Notes: generated by a model not told the origin, from the letters alone. Shown: positions 36,897-45,848, numbered from the stretch's first letter. The stretch: 64,000 nucleotides of DNA from Streptomyces hilarionis (GCF_024539675.1 NZ_JAHHIT010000048.1:20115-84114), one strand, 5' to 3'. Numbers and translations are program-made.

Positions 36897-37106
36897 ATGG
36901 CACGCGGAAAGCTCCGGATCCCCCTCGGTGCTGCGCCCGGCGTCGGACTCGGCCTCGGCCTCGCCCGCGGCTTCGCCGAAGCCCTGGGCGACGCCCTGGG
37001 CGCCGAGGACACCCCCGGCGGCGGCCTCACGATGGTGCTCGGCGTGCCGACGGCGCCGCAACGCCGACCGGGGCATCCGGACCTGCCGACCGCCGCCGCC
37101 TCATGA
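36897..37106 (+). pseudogene. Remnant of kdpD sensor kinase (C-terminal end only)
   Basis: A 69-residue frame beginning one base after the kdpE stop. Its core, GVGLGLGLARGFAEALG then AEDTPGGGLTMVLGVP, matches the G2 box and C-terminal strand of the KdpD histidine-kinase ATPase domain. Everything upstream in a kinase (Kdp domain, USP, membrane helices, H-box, N-box) is absent. It may still be translated but cannot be a kinase. A 3' fragment lying after kdpE suggests that most of kdpD was deleted or rearranged. Confidence 0.7.
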
Positions 37107-37222
37107 CCGACGGGAGCCCGGCCGCCGTCCCGGTACCGACACGGCGCCCACGACCGGAGGATGCGAACCGCCTCGTGCGGTCTCCGCGGACCAGCGGCCG
37201 CGGCGCTGTTACCGTACCTGCC

Positions 37223-37762
37223 ATGTCCAACGAGTCGCCCGACGTACGGGCATCGCACGAGGATCGCGACCGCGTGGTGGACGAGCTGCGGGTCGCCGCC
37301 GGGGACGGCCGACTCGACGCCGAGGAACTCGACAGCCGACTGGAGCGTGCGCTCTCGGCGCGCACGCTCGGCGAGTTGGCCGAACTCACCGCCGACCTGC
37401 CGGCCTCGGCCATGGCGAAGGCCAAGGACGTGCTCGTGGTGGGTCAACACGGCGGCAGGTACGTACGGGAGGGGCGCTGGTACGTACCCGCGCGCATCGA
37501 GCTGCGCTCGCAACACTCCCGGGTCACCCTCGACTTCTCCCACGCGCTGATCACTTCGGGCGTCCTGCGGATCGACATGGAGATGGTGCACAGCAAGCTG
37601 TTCCTCGTCGGCTCGCCGGACATCGTGATCGACGCCGACGGCCTCAGCGCCACCTACTCCAAGGTGAAGCTCCGCACCAGGAGTCACGTCGCCGATCCAC
37701 GCCTGCGCGTCGAACTCGCCGGAACCCTTCTGCACGCGAAGATCGTCGAGAAGCGACGCTGA
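37223..37762 (+). CDS. DUF1707 domain protein
   Basis: A 179-residue soluble protein. The N-terminal DUF1707 module (RASHEDRDRVVDELRVAAGDGRLDAEEL...RLERALSARTLGELAELTADL) is followed by a beta-rich C-terminal domain (about 85-179) like the LiaF/DUF2154-type beta-solenoid. There is no membrane segment. DUF1707 proteins are common in actinobacteria, often anchored or linked to envelope stress. Function unknown. Confidence 0.8.
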   Translation: MSNESPDVRASHEDRDRVVDELRVAAGDGRLDAEELDSRLERALSARTLGELAELTADLPASAMAKAKDVLVVGQHGGRYVREGRWYVPARIELRSQHSRVTLDFSHALITSGVLRIDMEMVHSKLFLVGSPDIVIDADGLSATYSKVKLRTRSHVADPRLRVELAGTLLHAKIVEKRR

Positions 37763-37782
37763 CGCGAGGCGCAGACACCGCT

Positions 37783-38544
37783 TCAGGACAACATCCGTCG
37801 CGCGACGGCCAGGGACAGGCGCGTCGGCAGCAGTCTTCCGAACAGCAGAGCGGCCAGCGCGTTGGCTCTGCCGTCGATGACCGCCGGCCCGTTGCCCGAC
37901 AGGGCGCGCAACACCGTGGTGGCCACAGCCTCGCTGCTCCGCGTGCCGCGGGGGTTCATCGGCGTCTTCGTGGGGCCGGGACTGACCGCCACCACCCGGA
38001 CCCCGGTGCCCTGGGTCTCGGCCCACAGCGCTTGGGTGAACGAGACGACGTACGCCTTCGTCGCCGCGTACACCGCCAGATAGGGGGCGGGCGTGTACCC
38101 GCCGGTGCTCGCGATGTTGACGACGGCTCCATGGCCACGGGCGACCATCGCGGGCACCAGCAGGGCGGTCAACTCGGTCAAGGCGTTGACGTTGAGGTTG
38201 ATCAGGGACCGGAACCGGGCCGGATCGCCGTCGACCACCGGACCGCGCGTGCTGACACCGGCGTTGTTCACCAGCATCTCCACCTCGATGCCCTCGTCGG
38301 CCAACCTCTCGGCCAGCCGCGTCGGCGCCTCGGCAGTGGCGAGATCGGCCGGAAGGGCCCGCACGGTCACTCCGTGACGACGGCTCAGCCGCGCGGCCGC
38401 CTCGTCGAGCCCGCCCGCGTCGCGGGCGACCAGGACCAGGTGCACGCCGGAGGCGGCCAGCCGCTCGGCGATGGCCGCCCCGATGCCGTGGGAGGCGCCG
38501 GTGACGACGGCGAACTTGTCGCGCAGGTGCGCTGTTGTGATCAT
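37783..38544 (-). CDS. Short-chain dehydrogenase/reductase
   Basis: A 253-residue NAD(P)-dependent oxidoreductase from the ATG at 38544. The cofactor motif is VTGASHGIG near residue 11, then NNAG, and catalytic YAATK. The C-terminal extension (ALLFGRLLPTRLSLAVARRML) is hydrophobic and typical of DltE-like SDRs. Divergent from a MerR gene 52 bases away, with a 22-bp inverted repeat between; the MerR protein probably controls it. Substrate unknown. Confidence 0.85.
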   Translation of the reverse strand: MITTAHLRDKFAVVTGASHGIGAAIAERLAASGVHLVLVARDAGGLDEAAARLSRRHGVTVRALPADLATAEAPTRLAERLADEGIEVEMLVNNAGVSTRGPVVDGDPARFRSLINLNVNALTELTALLVPAMVARGHGAVVNIASTGGYTPAPYLAVYAATKAYVVSFTQALWAETQGTGVRVVAVSPGPTKTPMNPRGTRSSEAVATTVLRALSGNGPAVIDGRANALAALLFGRLLPTRLSLAVARRMLS

Positions 38545-38558
38545 GGTCCCGACGCTAG

Positions 38559-38580
38559 ACCTTGACGTCAATGTCAAGGT
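38559..38580. promoter_or_regulatory. MerR-type operator between SDR and MerR genes
   Basis: ACCTTGAC at 38559 and GTCAAGGT at 38573 form an 8-6-8 inverted repeat in the 52-base divergent spacer. MerR proteins bind such repeats inside overlong promoter spacers. Confidence 0.65.
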
Positions 38581-38596
38581 CAAGGTGAACTGGAGC

Positions 38597-38989
38597 ATGC
38601 GCATCGGCGAGTTGAGCAAGGTGACCGGCGTCAGCAGCCGGGCACTGCGCTACTACGAACAGCAGGGCCTGCTGCGCAGCGAGCGCCGGCCCAACGGGTA
38701 CCGCGAGTACGCTCCCGAGTCGGCCGAGGTCGTCGCGTTCGTCCAGGACATGTTCCACGCCGGTCTGTCCTCCGACGTCATCCGGGACATCCTGCCCTGC
38801 GCCCGGGACGAGCACCCGGGTGGCGACTGCGCCGCACTCCTCGCGCGCGTCCGGCAGGTCCGCGACGAACTCGCGCGGCAGGAGCGCCACATCGCCGAGC
38901 GTCGCCGGCGCCTGGACGCCTATCTCACCGACGGCTACGGGACGCGTCCGGTCCCCCCGCCAGCGGCCCGTGCCGAGTCCGTCCGGTAG
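38597..38989 (+). CDS. MerR-family transcriptional regulator
   Basis: A 130-residue regulator. Residues 1-70 are the winged helix-turn-helix (MRIGELSKVTGVSSRALRYY...), followed by a dimerisation coiled coil (about 80-115). A single Cys pair (CARDEHPGGDC) lies at the start of the coil; metal or redox sensing is conceivable. AAGGTGA lies ten bases before the ATG at 38597. Confidence 0.85.
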   Translation: MRIGELSKVTGVSSRALRYYEQQGLLRSERRPNGYREYAPESAEVVAFVQDMFHAGLSSDVIRDILPCARDEHPGGDCAALLARVRQVRDELARQERHIAERRRRLDAYLTDGYGTRPVPPPAARAESVR

Positions 38990-39036
38990 GCGGAACGAAC
39001 CCGGGTCGGGGCCCCGGCCGGGAGACCGGTGGCCTT

Positions 39037-39822
39037 TCAGACCTGCTGCTCGAACTGCAAGGCTTCGTACCGGCGCCTTGCGATGTCCGCGCGGGTGCCG
39101 ACGATCAGGGTCTGGGTGTAGACGTGGGAGTCGATCGACTGTCCGTGTATCTGCGCGAGGAGGACGAGATCGCCCTCGTCCGGAGCCGACTGCCAAGGGC
39201 TGGAGAAACCGCCCAGTTGGACGGCGACTCCGTGCGAGGCGCCGCCCGCTGCCGCACTCCGCACGGCGTCCTCGAAAGCGTCCAGGACGTCGTCCCGGTC
39301 CGCGCCACCGTCCAGGAACGCGCCGGTCGCCGGACCGTCGCGCCAGTCGGGCGAGACGGTCAGCCCCGGCACCGGATACCGAACACCCGGCCGGTAGACC
39401 CTGACCTGCTCCGCCTCCCCGTCGAGCTCATACGTCGCCGAGCGTTCCGTGGTCCGCACGCCGTCGGGAACGTGGAGCACCACCGACGACTCCGGCTCGT
39501 ACTCGATCTGGGTGAAGAACAACAGCTCCCCGTCGGACGGCAGTTCGATGTCCAGGGCTTCACGAGGGAGCGCCGCGCAATCGACGGTCAGCACCAGAGG
39601 GTCGCGCTCGTCGGGCCAGTCGACGCCGTCCGGCAGGGAGGGGAGGCCTCCGGTGCGCGCGGCGGGACGGGCCTCTTCCTGCTGGGCGGGCGTCAGGTCG
39701 TGGAAGGCGACCAAGTGCAGGCACGGTCGGGCCCCGGCGAGCAACTCCTGTGCGACCGGCCCAGGAACGCCGTGCTCCGCCGCCGTCCGGAGAACGAGCT
39801 CTTCCCCGCGCGAAACAGTCAT
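39037..39822 (-). CDS. DUF1963 (YwqG) family protein
   Basis: A 261-residue soluble protein. GGLPSLPDGVDWP in the first third and GELLFFTQIEYEP are characteristic of DUF1963; the C-terminal half has QLGGFSSPWQ and DLVLLAQI. I start at 39822 (MTVSRGEEL). Function unknown. A more distant member lies at 20935. Confidence 0.75.
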   Translation of the reverse strand: MTVSRGEELVLRTAAEHGVPGPVAQELLAGARPCLHLVAFHDLTPAQQEEARPAARTGGLPSLPDGVDWPDERDPLVLTVDCAALPREALDIELPSDGELLFFTQIEYEPESSVVLHVPDGVRTTERSATYELDGEAEQVRVYRPGVRYPVPGLTVSPDWRDGPATGAFLDGGADRDDVLDAFEDAVRSAAAGGASHGVAVQLGGFSSPWQSAPDEGDLVLLAQIHGQSIDSHVYTQTLIVGTRADIARRRYEALQFEQQV

Positions 39823-40228
39823 GCCGCGATCATGCCAGCACCCACTGACACCGGCGTTCCTCCCATTCCTCGCCTGACAAGCGCAGTTACCGCGCAAGAC
39901 GGCGGTGCTTCGGCCGGACCGACACCGGACGCGGGCGACGGCCCTGCCGGAGCGCTCCGGTCAGGGACATTCGGCCCAGGGTTCGCAGCCACGTCGCCGA
40001 ACTGCTCGGCCGGGCTCTCCGCCGCGTCGGACACCTTCGTCACGGGTCTCGCCGCCCCCGGCCGCCGGGGCCGTCGTGAGGCTCGCGGGCCGGTCGTCGC
40101 CTGTCGAGTCCGCGGCCACCGCTCTCGCGGTTCACCCGGCGGCATGACCGGTCGCCCGAAAGTTCGCCTCCGCGGTTCTCTCCGTTCCGGCCGCCGTGCC
40201 CGTACGCCTCGCCGATCATGGACGAGAC

Positions 40229-40972
40229 ATGACTGTGCACCCGCATCCTCTCGCCCTGTCCTGCCCTCTGGCCGCTCACGGCAAGGCCGCGACGAGAGCG
40301 TTGCCGGCCGTCGGCCCGACCACGACCACCACGGCCCCGGCCGTGGCCGACCACCACCCGGTCTTCGCGCGCACCGCCTCCTTCGCCGCGTTCCCGGCGG
40401 TGGCTCCGGCCCTTCTCGCGGGGGCCCTGCTGTGTCTGCGCGCCTCCCGGTCCGGCGCCCTGCCGCCAGATCCCGGCGCCATGGCGCGGGCGCAGGCCGC
40501 GGCGTGCTGCTGGTTCTCCTTCGCCGCTTCCGGCTCCAGCCCCACGGGAAGGGCTGTGCACGGGGGCTCGGGCGGCGCGATCCACCTGGCGGCGACCCTG
40601 GTCACCGTGTGCGCGCTGCGCGCCGTGACCGGTTCCCGGTTCCGTCTCTCGGCCATGGTGCACGCGGGTCTGCGCGGTCTCCTCCGCCTTCTTCGCGCTC
40701 TGATGTTCGCGCCGACGTCCACGGTCCCGGCCGAGGACCCGAGCCGGTTCTCCGGAACGTGTGCCGACGACGACACGCGGGCCTTCGAAGCGCTGTGCGC
40801 CGGCGCGGCCGGTCGCCGAGGCCCTCCCCGGCGCCTGACGGGCCGCTGTCACCTCCGGGTACCGCACGGGTCGCCGAACTCCGCGGCGTCCCGCGGTCCG
40901 ACCGATCGCGCACCTCATCGCCCCGTGGGATCGCTCGCGATGCCGCGAAACCAGGACCAGGGACCTCCATGA
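40229..40972 (+). other. Doubtful ORF in a poorly coding region
   Basis: The stretch 39823-40968 has no clear gene. A 247-codon frame from the ATG at 40229 has good G/C bias at third positions and hydrophobic patches around codons 45-70 and 110-135, but is interrupted by low-complexity Pro/Thr/Arg runs and overlaps the next start by four bases. It may be the decayed remains of a small membrane-protein gene, or simply a chance frame. I do not recognise a family. Confidence 0.25.
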
Positions 40973-42063
40973 CGACTCCACGCATCCACATCGTGCACGC
41001 CGGCGATCTCACGCCGGGCGACCTCGACCTCTGGAACGCGCTACGACGCGTCGCAACCGCCGCCCCCGCCAACCCCTTCATGAGCGCCGAGTTCACCCAG
41101 GCCGTCGGCCGGGTGCGTCGCGACGCCCGGGTGGCGGTGCTCCGCCACGGGCGCCGACCCGTCGGCTACTTCCCCTACCAGCAGGGTCGGTGGGGCCACG
41201 GCCGCGCGGTCGGTCTGGGGGTCTCCGACTGTCAGGGCGTCGTCCTGCACCCCGACGACGTGGACCTCGACCCACGCCACCTCATGCGCGCCTGCTCCTT
41301 GAACGCCTGGGAGTTCAATCACCTCGAAAGCGGCCAGGACCTCTTCATCCCGTACGCCACGGGCCGGTTCGCGTCTCCCGTGGTCGACCTCACGCATGGC
41401 TACGCGGCGTACGAGACCCACCTGCGCGCCCACTCGCGAAGCCTCTTGAAATCGACCCGGGCCCAAGAGCGCCGCCTGGCACGGCACCTCGGGCCCCTGC
41501 GCTTCGTCCACGACGAGCGTCACCCGGCGGCGCTGCGGACCCTCGTCGAGTGGAAGTCCGCCCACTACCGCCGTACCGGGCGCCGCGACCCGTTCGACCA
41601 GCGGTGGATCAGCGATCTCGTGCACCTGCTGGCCGACACGACGTCACCGGACTGTTCGGGCGTCCTCTCGGTGCTCTACGCCGCTGAACGCCCGGTCGCC
41701 GCCCACTTCGGCCTGCGCTCGCGGACGGTCCTTTCCTGCTGGTTCCCCTCCTACGACCGAACCGTCGCCACTTTCTCCCCCGGCCGGATCCTCTATCTCC
41801 GCATGATCGAGGCCGCTGCCGCGTCCGGTGTCCGGCTGATCGACTTCGGCAGGGGCGAGGCCGCCTACAAGGATTCCTTCAAGACGGGCGACCTGATGGT
41901 CCACGAAGGAGTGCTGCGCACGTCCGGTCCGGGCGCCGCCTTGCACTGGCTGCGTCGTGAGCCGCTCCGGGCGGCGCATCGCGTGGTGCGCGAGAACCCC
42001 GCGCTGAAGAGGGCGGCGGTACGCACCCTGAGGGCCGTCGGCACGATCCGTGGCTCCGCGTGA
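40969..42063 (+). CDS. GNAT/FemAB-like acetyltransferase (CelD/BcsL type)
   Basis: A 364-residue protein of the double-GNAT fold used by FemAB and CelD/BcsL-like enzymes. The middle segment KSTRAQERRLARHLGPLRF followed by LVEWKSAHYRRTGRRD, and the late IDFGRGEAAYKDSFKTGD, are hallmarks of this group, which acetylates or aminoacylates surface polysaccharides or cell-wall precursors. AGGG lies before the ATG at 40969. No polysaccharide cluster surrounds it, so the substrate is open. Confidence 0.8.
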   Translation: MTTPRIHIVHAGDLTPGDLDLWNALRRVATAAPANPFMSAEFTQAVGRVRRDARVAVLRHGRRPVGYFPYQQGRWGHGRAVGLGVSDCQGVVLHPDDVDLDPRHLMRACSLNAWEFNHLESGQDLFIPYATGRFASPVVDLTHGYAAYETHLRAHSRSLLKSTRAQERRLARHLGPLRFVHDERHPAALRTLVEWKSAHYRRTGRRDPFDQRWISDLVHLLADTTSPDCSGVLSVLYAAERPVAAHFGLRSRTVLSCWFPSYDRTVATFSPGRILYLRMIEAAAASGVRLIDFGRGEAAYKDSFKTGDLMVHEGVLRTSGPGAALHWLRREPLRAAHRVVRENPALKRAAVRTLRAVGTIRGSA

Positions 42064-42070
42064 CAGCCGG

Positions 42071-42479
42071 TCATGGCGCGTGATCGACCGGAAGGGCGGC
42101 GCGTTCCCCGACGCGAGCACGGTGCAGCGCGAGCACGACGTCGCCCCGTGCGATCCCGGTCTCCAGGAGTCCACGATCAAGGGGACACTTCACCGTCGGC
42201 CATGACGTCCTCGAGGGCGTCCAACTCGGCGGGGCCTGTGCCGGGGCCGGTCTCGGCCTCGGATCGGCGTCGCCAGCGAGCAGCCCGTCGAAGATCTTGG
42301 AGTGTCCGTCCCTGCCGCAGCCGAGCAGGGGCTGCGGGTATCCCGCTCGGAGGAAGCAGCGCCGGCCAGAGCACCTCGCCCTTCCCGGTGTGGTGAGCGT
42401 GGAGCCCGACGGTGTACCCCTGCCAGGGCTCGGCGAGGACCCCCGCGCGGACGGTGTCCGACACCGGAACGGCTTGTGC
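42071..42479 (-). pseudogene. Possible decayed hemerythrin-like fragment
   Basis: In the 416 bases between the GNAT gene and the Wadjet remnant, the minus strand carries VGLHAHHTGKGEVLWPALL (near 42380-42431), which recalls the HHxxEDxxLWP metal-binding start of HHE hemerythrin domains. The frame then loses similarity but ends with an acidic ELDALEDVMADGE stretch near 42190. The match is short. I see no complete gene here. Confidence 0.25.
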
Positions 42480-42774
42480 CGCACCGCCGCCCGGCTCCTG
42501 CTGGCCCACCCCCTGGTCACCAGCACCGGACCGCACAGCGACACCTTTTCACTGATCCGACGCCACGCCGACTGGCTGGTCCAGCGCTTCCAGCAGGTGT
42601 TCGGATACCGCCTGCTGGTGGAGGCCTCCTACGCCCGGCTGTTCAAGGCGGGCCTCGGCCCGGGCTCGGGTCACCGTCTGGAAGATCACCGACACAGGGC
42701 GGGAGGCCGAGCGGCGGACCCTCGCGGCCACACTCCGTCAACTCGTCGACTGGGGCGCTCTTGGACGCACAGGA
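42480..42774 (+). pseudogene. Fragment of Wadjet JetB (DUF2398/TIGR02678)
   Basis: Codons from 42480 read RTAARLLLAHPLVTSTGPHS then IRRHADWLVQRFQQVFGYRL and EASYARLFKAG, the N-terminal pattern of TIGR02678 proteins (JetB of type II Wadjet). Near 42665 the frame shifts, and a second segment (REAERRTLAATLRQLVDWG, to about 42774) may be its next part. JetB is normally about 400 residues; only about 100 remain. No start codon with a ribosome site is evident. Confidence 0.65.
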
Positions 42775-43906
42775 GCGCGAGGCGCTGTCCCTCCTCCTGG
42801 CTCGACCGGTCACCGGCCCCACCACCACGATCCGCCTGCCGGATCTGAACACCCGCCTGCGCACCAGCGCGGTCGCACGGGGCCGGCCTCGACACTGGAG
42901 GAACTGGGGCCGTCCCTGACCGACCGCCGAGTGGCCCGTCACGCGGCGGCGGCCGAACGAGCCCGCGTGCGGTCAGCGGCTCAGACGGAGGTGGAAGCCA
43001 CCTCGCTGTCCGCCCAGCCCTGGATAGGACAGTGGCTGGAGGAGATACGGCGTGGCGGCACACTCACCCGCCAGGACCCGAAGACCGCAGCGACCGTCAT
43101 CGCCCAGGACGTCCGGACCCTGGCGCCGCTCTTCCCGGGCACGGCTCCACGCTCCACTCCGCCGACGTGGGACCGCGGGCGAACTGGCCACCCGTGCCAC
43201 CGGCTCGGCCCACGGCCGGGACGACGGCACGCTGCTGTCCCGGCTGGTCCTCCGCGGCATCGCGCTGGCGCACGGCGTCGAGCTCCCCGCAGACGCACCC
43301 GCGCGCCGGGCGCTGTGGCGCATGGCCTTGGTCACCCCGGACGAGGTGTCCAGCGCGGTGCTCACGTACGGCCTGCGCCCCGGCGGCGGCGCCTGGCAGG
43401 AGGCGGCCCTGCGCGAGCGCGCCGGCCACCACATGGAAACCCACCTGACCCTGCGCGACCTGCGCACGCTGAGCCTGAAGACGCCGCCCGGCACCTGAGT
43501 CCACGTCGGTGAGAACCAGCGCGTGGTCGAGGCCGCGGTCGACAACGGCTGTACAGCACCCGTGGTCTGCGCGTCGGGGAGCGCCACGACAGTCGCTTTG
43601 ACCCTCCTCGACGCCTTGGCGGCGTCCGGCTGCACCTTCGCCTACCACGGTGACTTCGAATGGACCGGCATCGCGCTGGCCAACCGGATCACGCAGCGGT
43701 ACGGAGCCGAGTCGTGGCGTATGCGAGCAGCAGACTACGAGTACCTCGCGACCCGCACCCAGGTGCACGGCACACCCCAGGTGGCCCTCGTCGGAACACC
43801 CGCCGAGGCCGTGTGGGACGCGGAACTTGCCCCTGCCATGGACGCCCTGGGGATCGCCCTGCACGAGGAGGCGGCGCTCGACCTGCTGCTGGAGGACCTC
43901 GGGTGA
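42758..43906 (+). pseudogene. Broken Wadjet JetD (DUF2399/TIGR02679)
   Basis: Nearly the whole of a TIGR02679 protein can be traced, but in pieces. From 42758: LLDAQEREALSLLLARP and IRLPDLNTRLRTS (frame 2). After a shift near 42895: LEELGPSLTDRR and AQPWIGQWLEEIRRGG (frame 1). After another shift near 43165: LLSRLVLRGIALAHG to the TGA at 43496-43498 (frame 2). Beyond the stop the same frame gives VHVGENQRVVEAA (normally VCENP), CASGSATTVAL, YHGDFEWTGIALA and WRMRAADY, the Toprim-like DUF2399 nuclease core. Two frameshifts and an in-frame stop make it a pseudogene; the frame starting at 43523 (127 residues) could still express the C-terminal domain. Confidence 0.75.
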
Positions 43907-44089
43907 AAGGCCCCGCCGAGTGGGGGATCGGGTGAGGACGCACCGGAGGGCGTGCCGTTGCCGCGCCTGAACGGAGCGGATGGCGTAGACGACGCCCCGG
44001 CTGTCGTCCCCACGAAGTTCACGGCCGGCTCGTATGGATCCCTTGCCCTGGACGAGGCTACGACATCAGGTACACGTAGTGTGCCTGCA

Positions 44090-44157
44090 GTTGATTGTTA
44101 ACGGCGTCAACAAATCTAGCATTGATAGCAACATGGACCCTGTGTACGGTTGCCGTA
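44090..44157 (+). promoter_or_regulatory. AT-richer promoter with inverted repeats before the methyltransferase gene
   Basis: The 250 bases before the methyltransferase gene contain no gene. Near its 3' end, GTTGA (44090) pairs with TCAAC (44107), and TTGTT (44095) with AACAA (44109), around a GTTAAC core. A second repeat, TACGG-TTG-CCGTA (44145-44157), overlaps the first base of the start codon. The A+T content is well above that of the flanks. The protein has an N-terminal helix-turn-helix, so autoregulation is plausible. Confidence 0.5.
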
Positions 44158-45809
44158 TGACGCACACTCCCGCCCCCCAGGCCGGCCCGCTGGTCACCGG
44201 CTCTGAGATCGCCAGACTGGCGGGCGTCACCCGCGCCGCCGTCTCGAACTGGCGGCGGCGTTACGACGACTTCCCCACGCCTCGCGGCGGAGGCGCCAAC
44301 AGTCCGCTGTTCGACCTGACGGAGGTGCGGGCCTGGCTGGACAAGCAGCGCAAGGGCCAGGAAGTCTCCGTGGAGGTACAGCTGTGGCAGGCGCTGCGCG
44401 GAGTCTACGGCGACGACATGCTCGGTGGGCTCGTCCACGTCGCCCGCCTCCTCACGGAAGGAGAGGCACCCCAGGAGCTTCCGGCGGACATCGCTCGGCT
44501 CGTGCGGAACCTGGCGGAGAGCGATGGTGCGGCAGAGGTGGTGAGCATCCTCGCGGAGCGCTTCACCGAGTCTGTACGCCGGACCGGATCGGACCAGGTC
44601 ACCTCGTCGCGCGTCATCCGTGCCGTAAGCCACTTCGCCGGTGAGGTGGCACCTGACGCCACCCTCTTCGATCCGGCCTGCGGTATCGGCTCTCTCTTGC
44701 TCGCCATTGGTCCGCAGCAGAGCCCCAGGCGCTGCGGGCAGGAGTCCGACGCCCGCAGCGCCACGTTCGCGCAGCTGAGAGCCGACCTCACCGGGCACGT
44801 CGGGGCAGGCATCGTCAGGGGGGATTCCCTGCGCGACGACCAGTGGGCGGACCTCAAGGCCGACCTGGTCGTCTGTGATCCCCCGGTCGGAGAATCCGAC
44901 TGGGGGCGTGAGGATCTGCTGCTCGACCCGCGCTGGGAGTTCGGCACGCCGTCCCGTGCCGAAGGCGAACTCGCCTGGCTGCAGCACGCGTATGCACACA
45001 CCGCGCCAGGCGGTCGCGTTCTCATGGTGCTGCCCGCCTCGGTCGCCTATCGCAAGGCGGGCCGCCGTATCCGCGCCGAACTCGTACGCCGGGGCGTCCT
45101 GACCCAGATCACCGCCCTGCCGTCCGGTACAGCGGCCTCACATGCGCTTCCGGTCCACCTCTGGCACCTGCGTCGCCCGCTGACCCCGAGGGATGCTGTC
45201 ACCAGTGTCCGCATGGTCGATCTGGCGGCGGGCGATCCGGAGGGTTCCCTGGAACCGGCCCCCGAACAGATGGCGGACGTTTCCCTGATCGACCTGCTCG
45301 ACGATGCTGTGGATCTCACTCCCGGCCGTCATGTCGGTGATTCCCATCGCGACTATGCCGCTGAATACCAGACCTTGCGAAGGCAGTTGACCGAGCAGGC
45401 GAGGCACCTGGCGGAGTTGCTGCCGGCGTTGGCCGCAGGCGAAGGCCCCAGCTCTCTCGACGGACCTACCGTCAGCGTCGCCGATCTCGCGCGAGCCGGG
45501 CTCGTCGAGTACGGCGATCCGGAACCGGTCTCGATCAGCGACCAGCTCGACACCGACTACCTCCAGGGATTCCTGCGCAGCGGGGCCAATACTCGGCGCT
45601 CTACGAGCACCAGCGGCACCTTCCGTCTTGACGGCAAGGGCGCCCGCATCCCGCAGATGGACATCACCGAACAACGCCGGTACGGGGCAGCGTTCCGCGC
45701 GCTTCAGGAGTTCGAGGAGCTAGCGCGGAGCGTGGCGGAGCTGAGCCGGGACGCGGCGATCCTGGCAAGGGAGGGTCTCGGTAACGGCGCGCTCGCCCCG
45801 GAAGGCTGA
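44157..45809 (+). CDS. N6-adenine DNA methyltransferase homologue with N-terminal HTH
   Basis: A 550-residue protein. Residues 13-63 form a MerR/Fis-like helix-turn-helix (TGSEIARLAGVTRAAVSNWRRR). Residues about 145-400 are an HsdM/M.TaqI-type methylase: motif I FDPACGIGSLLL (171-182) for SAM, and motif IV DPPVGES (241-247), where the usual aromatic residue after DPP is Val. The C-terminal third resembles an HsdM helical tail with a coiled coil. No specificity subunit is present. The start at 44157 is chosen at the HTH; upstream Mets lie in the promoter. It could methylate host DNA or, given the HTH and altered motif IV, act as a DNA-binding regulator of the island. Confidence 0.75.
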   Translation: MTHTPAPQAGPLVTGSEIARLAGVTRAAVSNWRRRYDDFPTPRGGGANSPLFDLTEVRAWLDKQRKGQEVSVEVQLWQALRGVYGDDMLGGLVHVARLLTEGEAPQELPADIARLVRNLAESDGAAEVVSILAERFTESVRRTGSDQVTSSRVIRAVSHFAGEVAPDATLFDPACGIGSLLLAIGPQQSPRRCGQESDARSATFAQLRADLTGHVGAGIVRGDSLRDDQWADLKADLVVCDPPVGESDWGREDLLLDPRWEFGTPSRAEGELAWLQHAYAHTAPGGRVLMVLPASVAYRKAGRRIRAELVRRGVLTQITALPSGTAASHALPVHLWHLRRPLTPRDAVTSVRMVDLAAGDPEGSLEPAPEQMADVSLIDLLDDAVDLTPGRHVGDSHRDYAAEYQTLRRQLTEQARHLAELLPALAAGEGPSSLDGPTVSVADLARAGLVEYGDPEPVSISDQLDTDYLQGFLRSGANTRRSTSTSGTFRLDGKGARIPQMDITEQRRYGAAFRALQEFEELARSVAELSRDAAILAREGLGNGALAPEG

Positions 45810-45848
45810 TGGAGAGCGTCACATCGCCGACCCGCCACGCCGATGCGG

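Noticed and set aside
36897..37106. A genuine small gene rather than a kdpD remnant
   Set aside because: The middle and end match the KdpD ATPase tail closely enough, and the position beside kdpE is expected; expression as a short peptide cannot be excluded.
39124..42063. A 979-codon open frame on the plus strand
   Set aside because: Only the part from 40969 (GNAT/FemAB-like) looks like protein; the rest is antisense to the DUF1963 gene and an Arg/Pro-rich run typical of GC-rich shadow frames.
42302..42919. A 205-codon intact gene
   Set aside because: Only codons from about 153 onward resemble JetD; the earlier part is a shadow of the JetB fragment in another frame.
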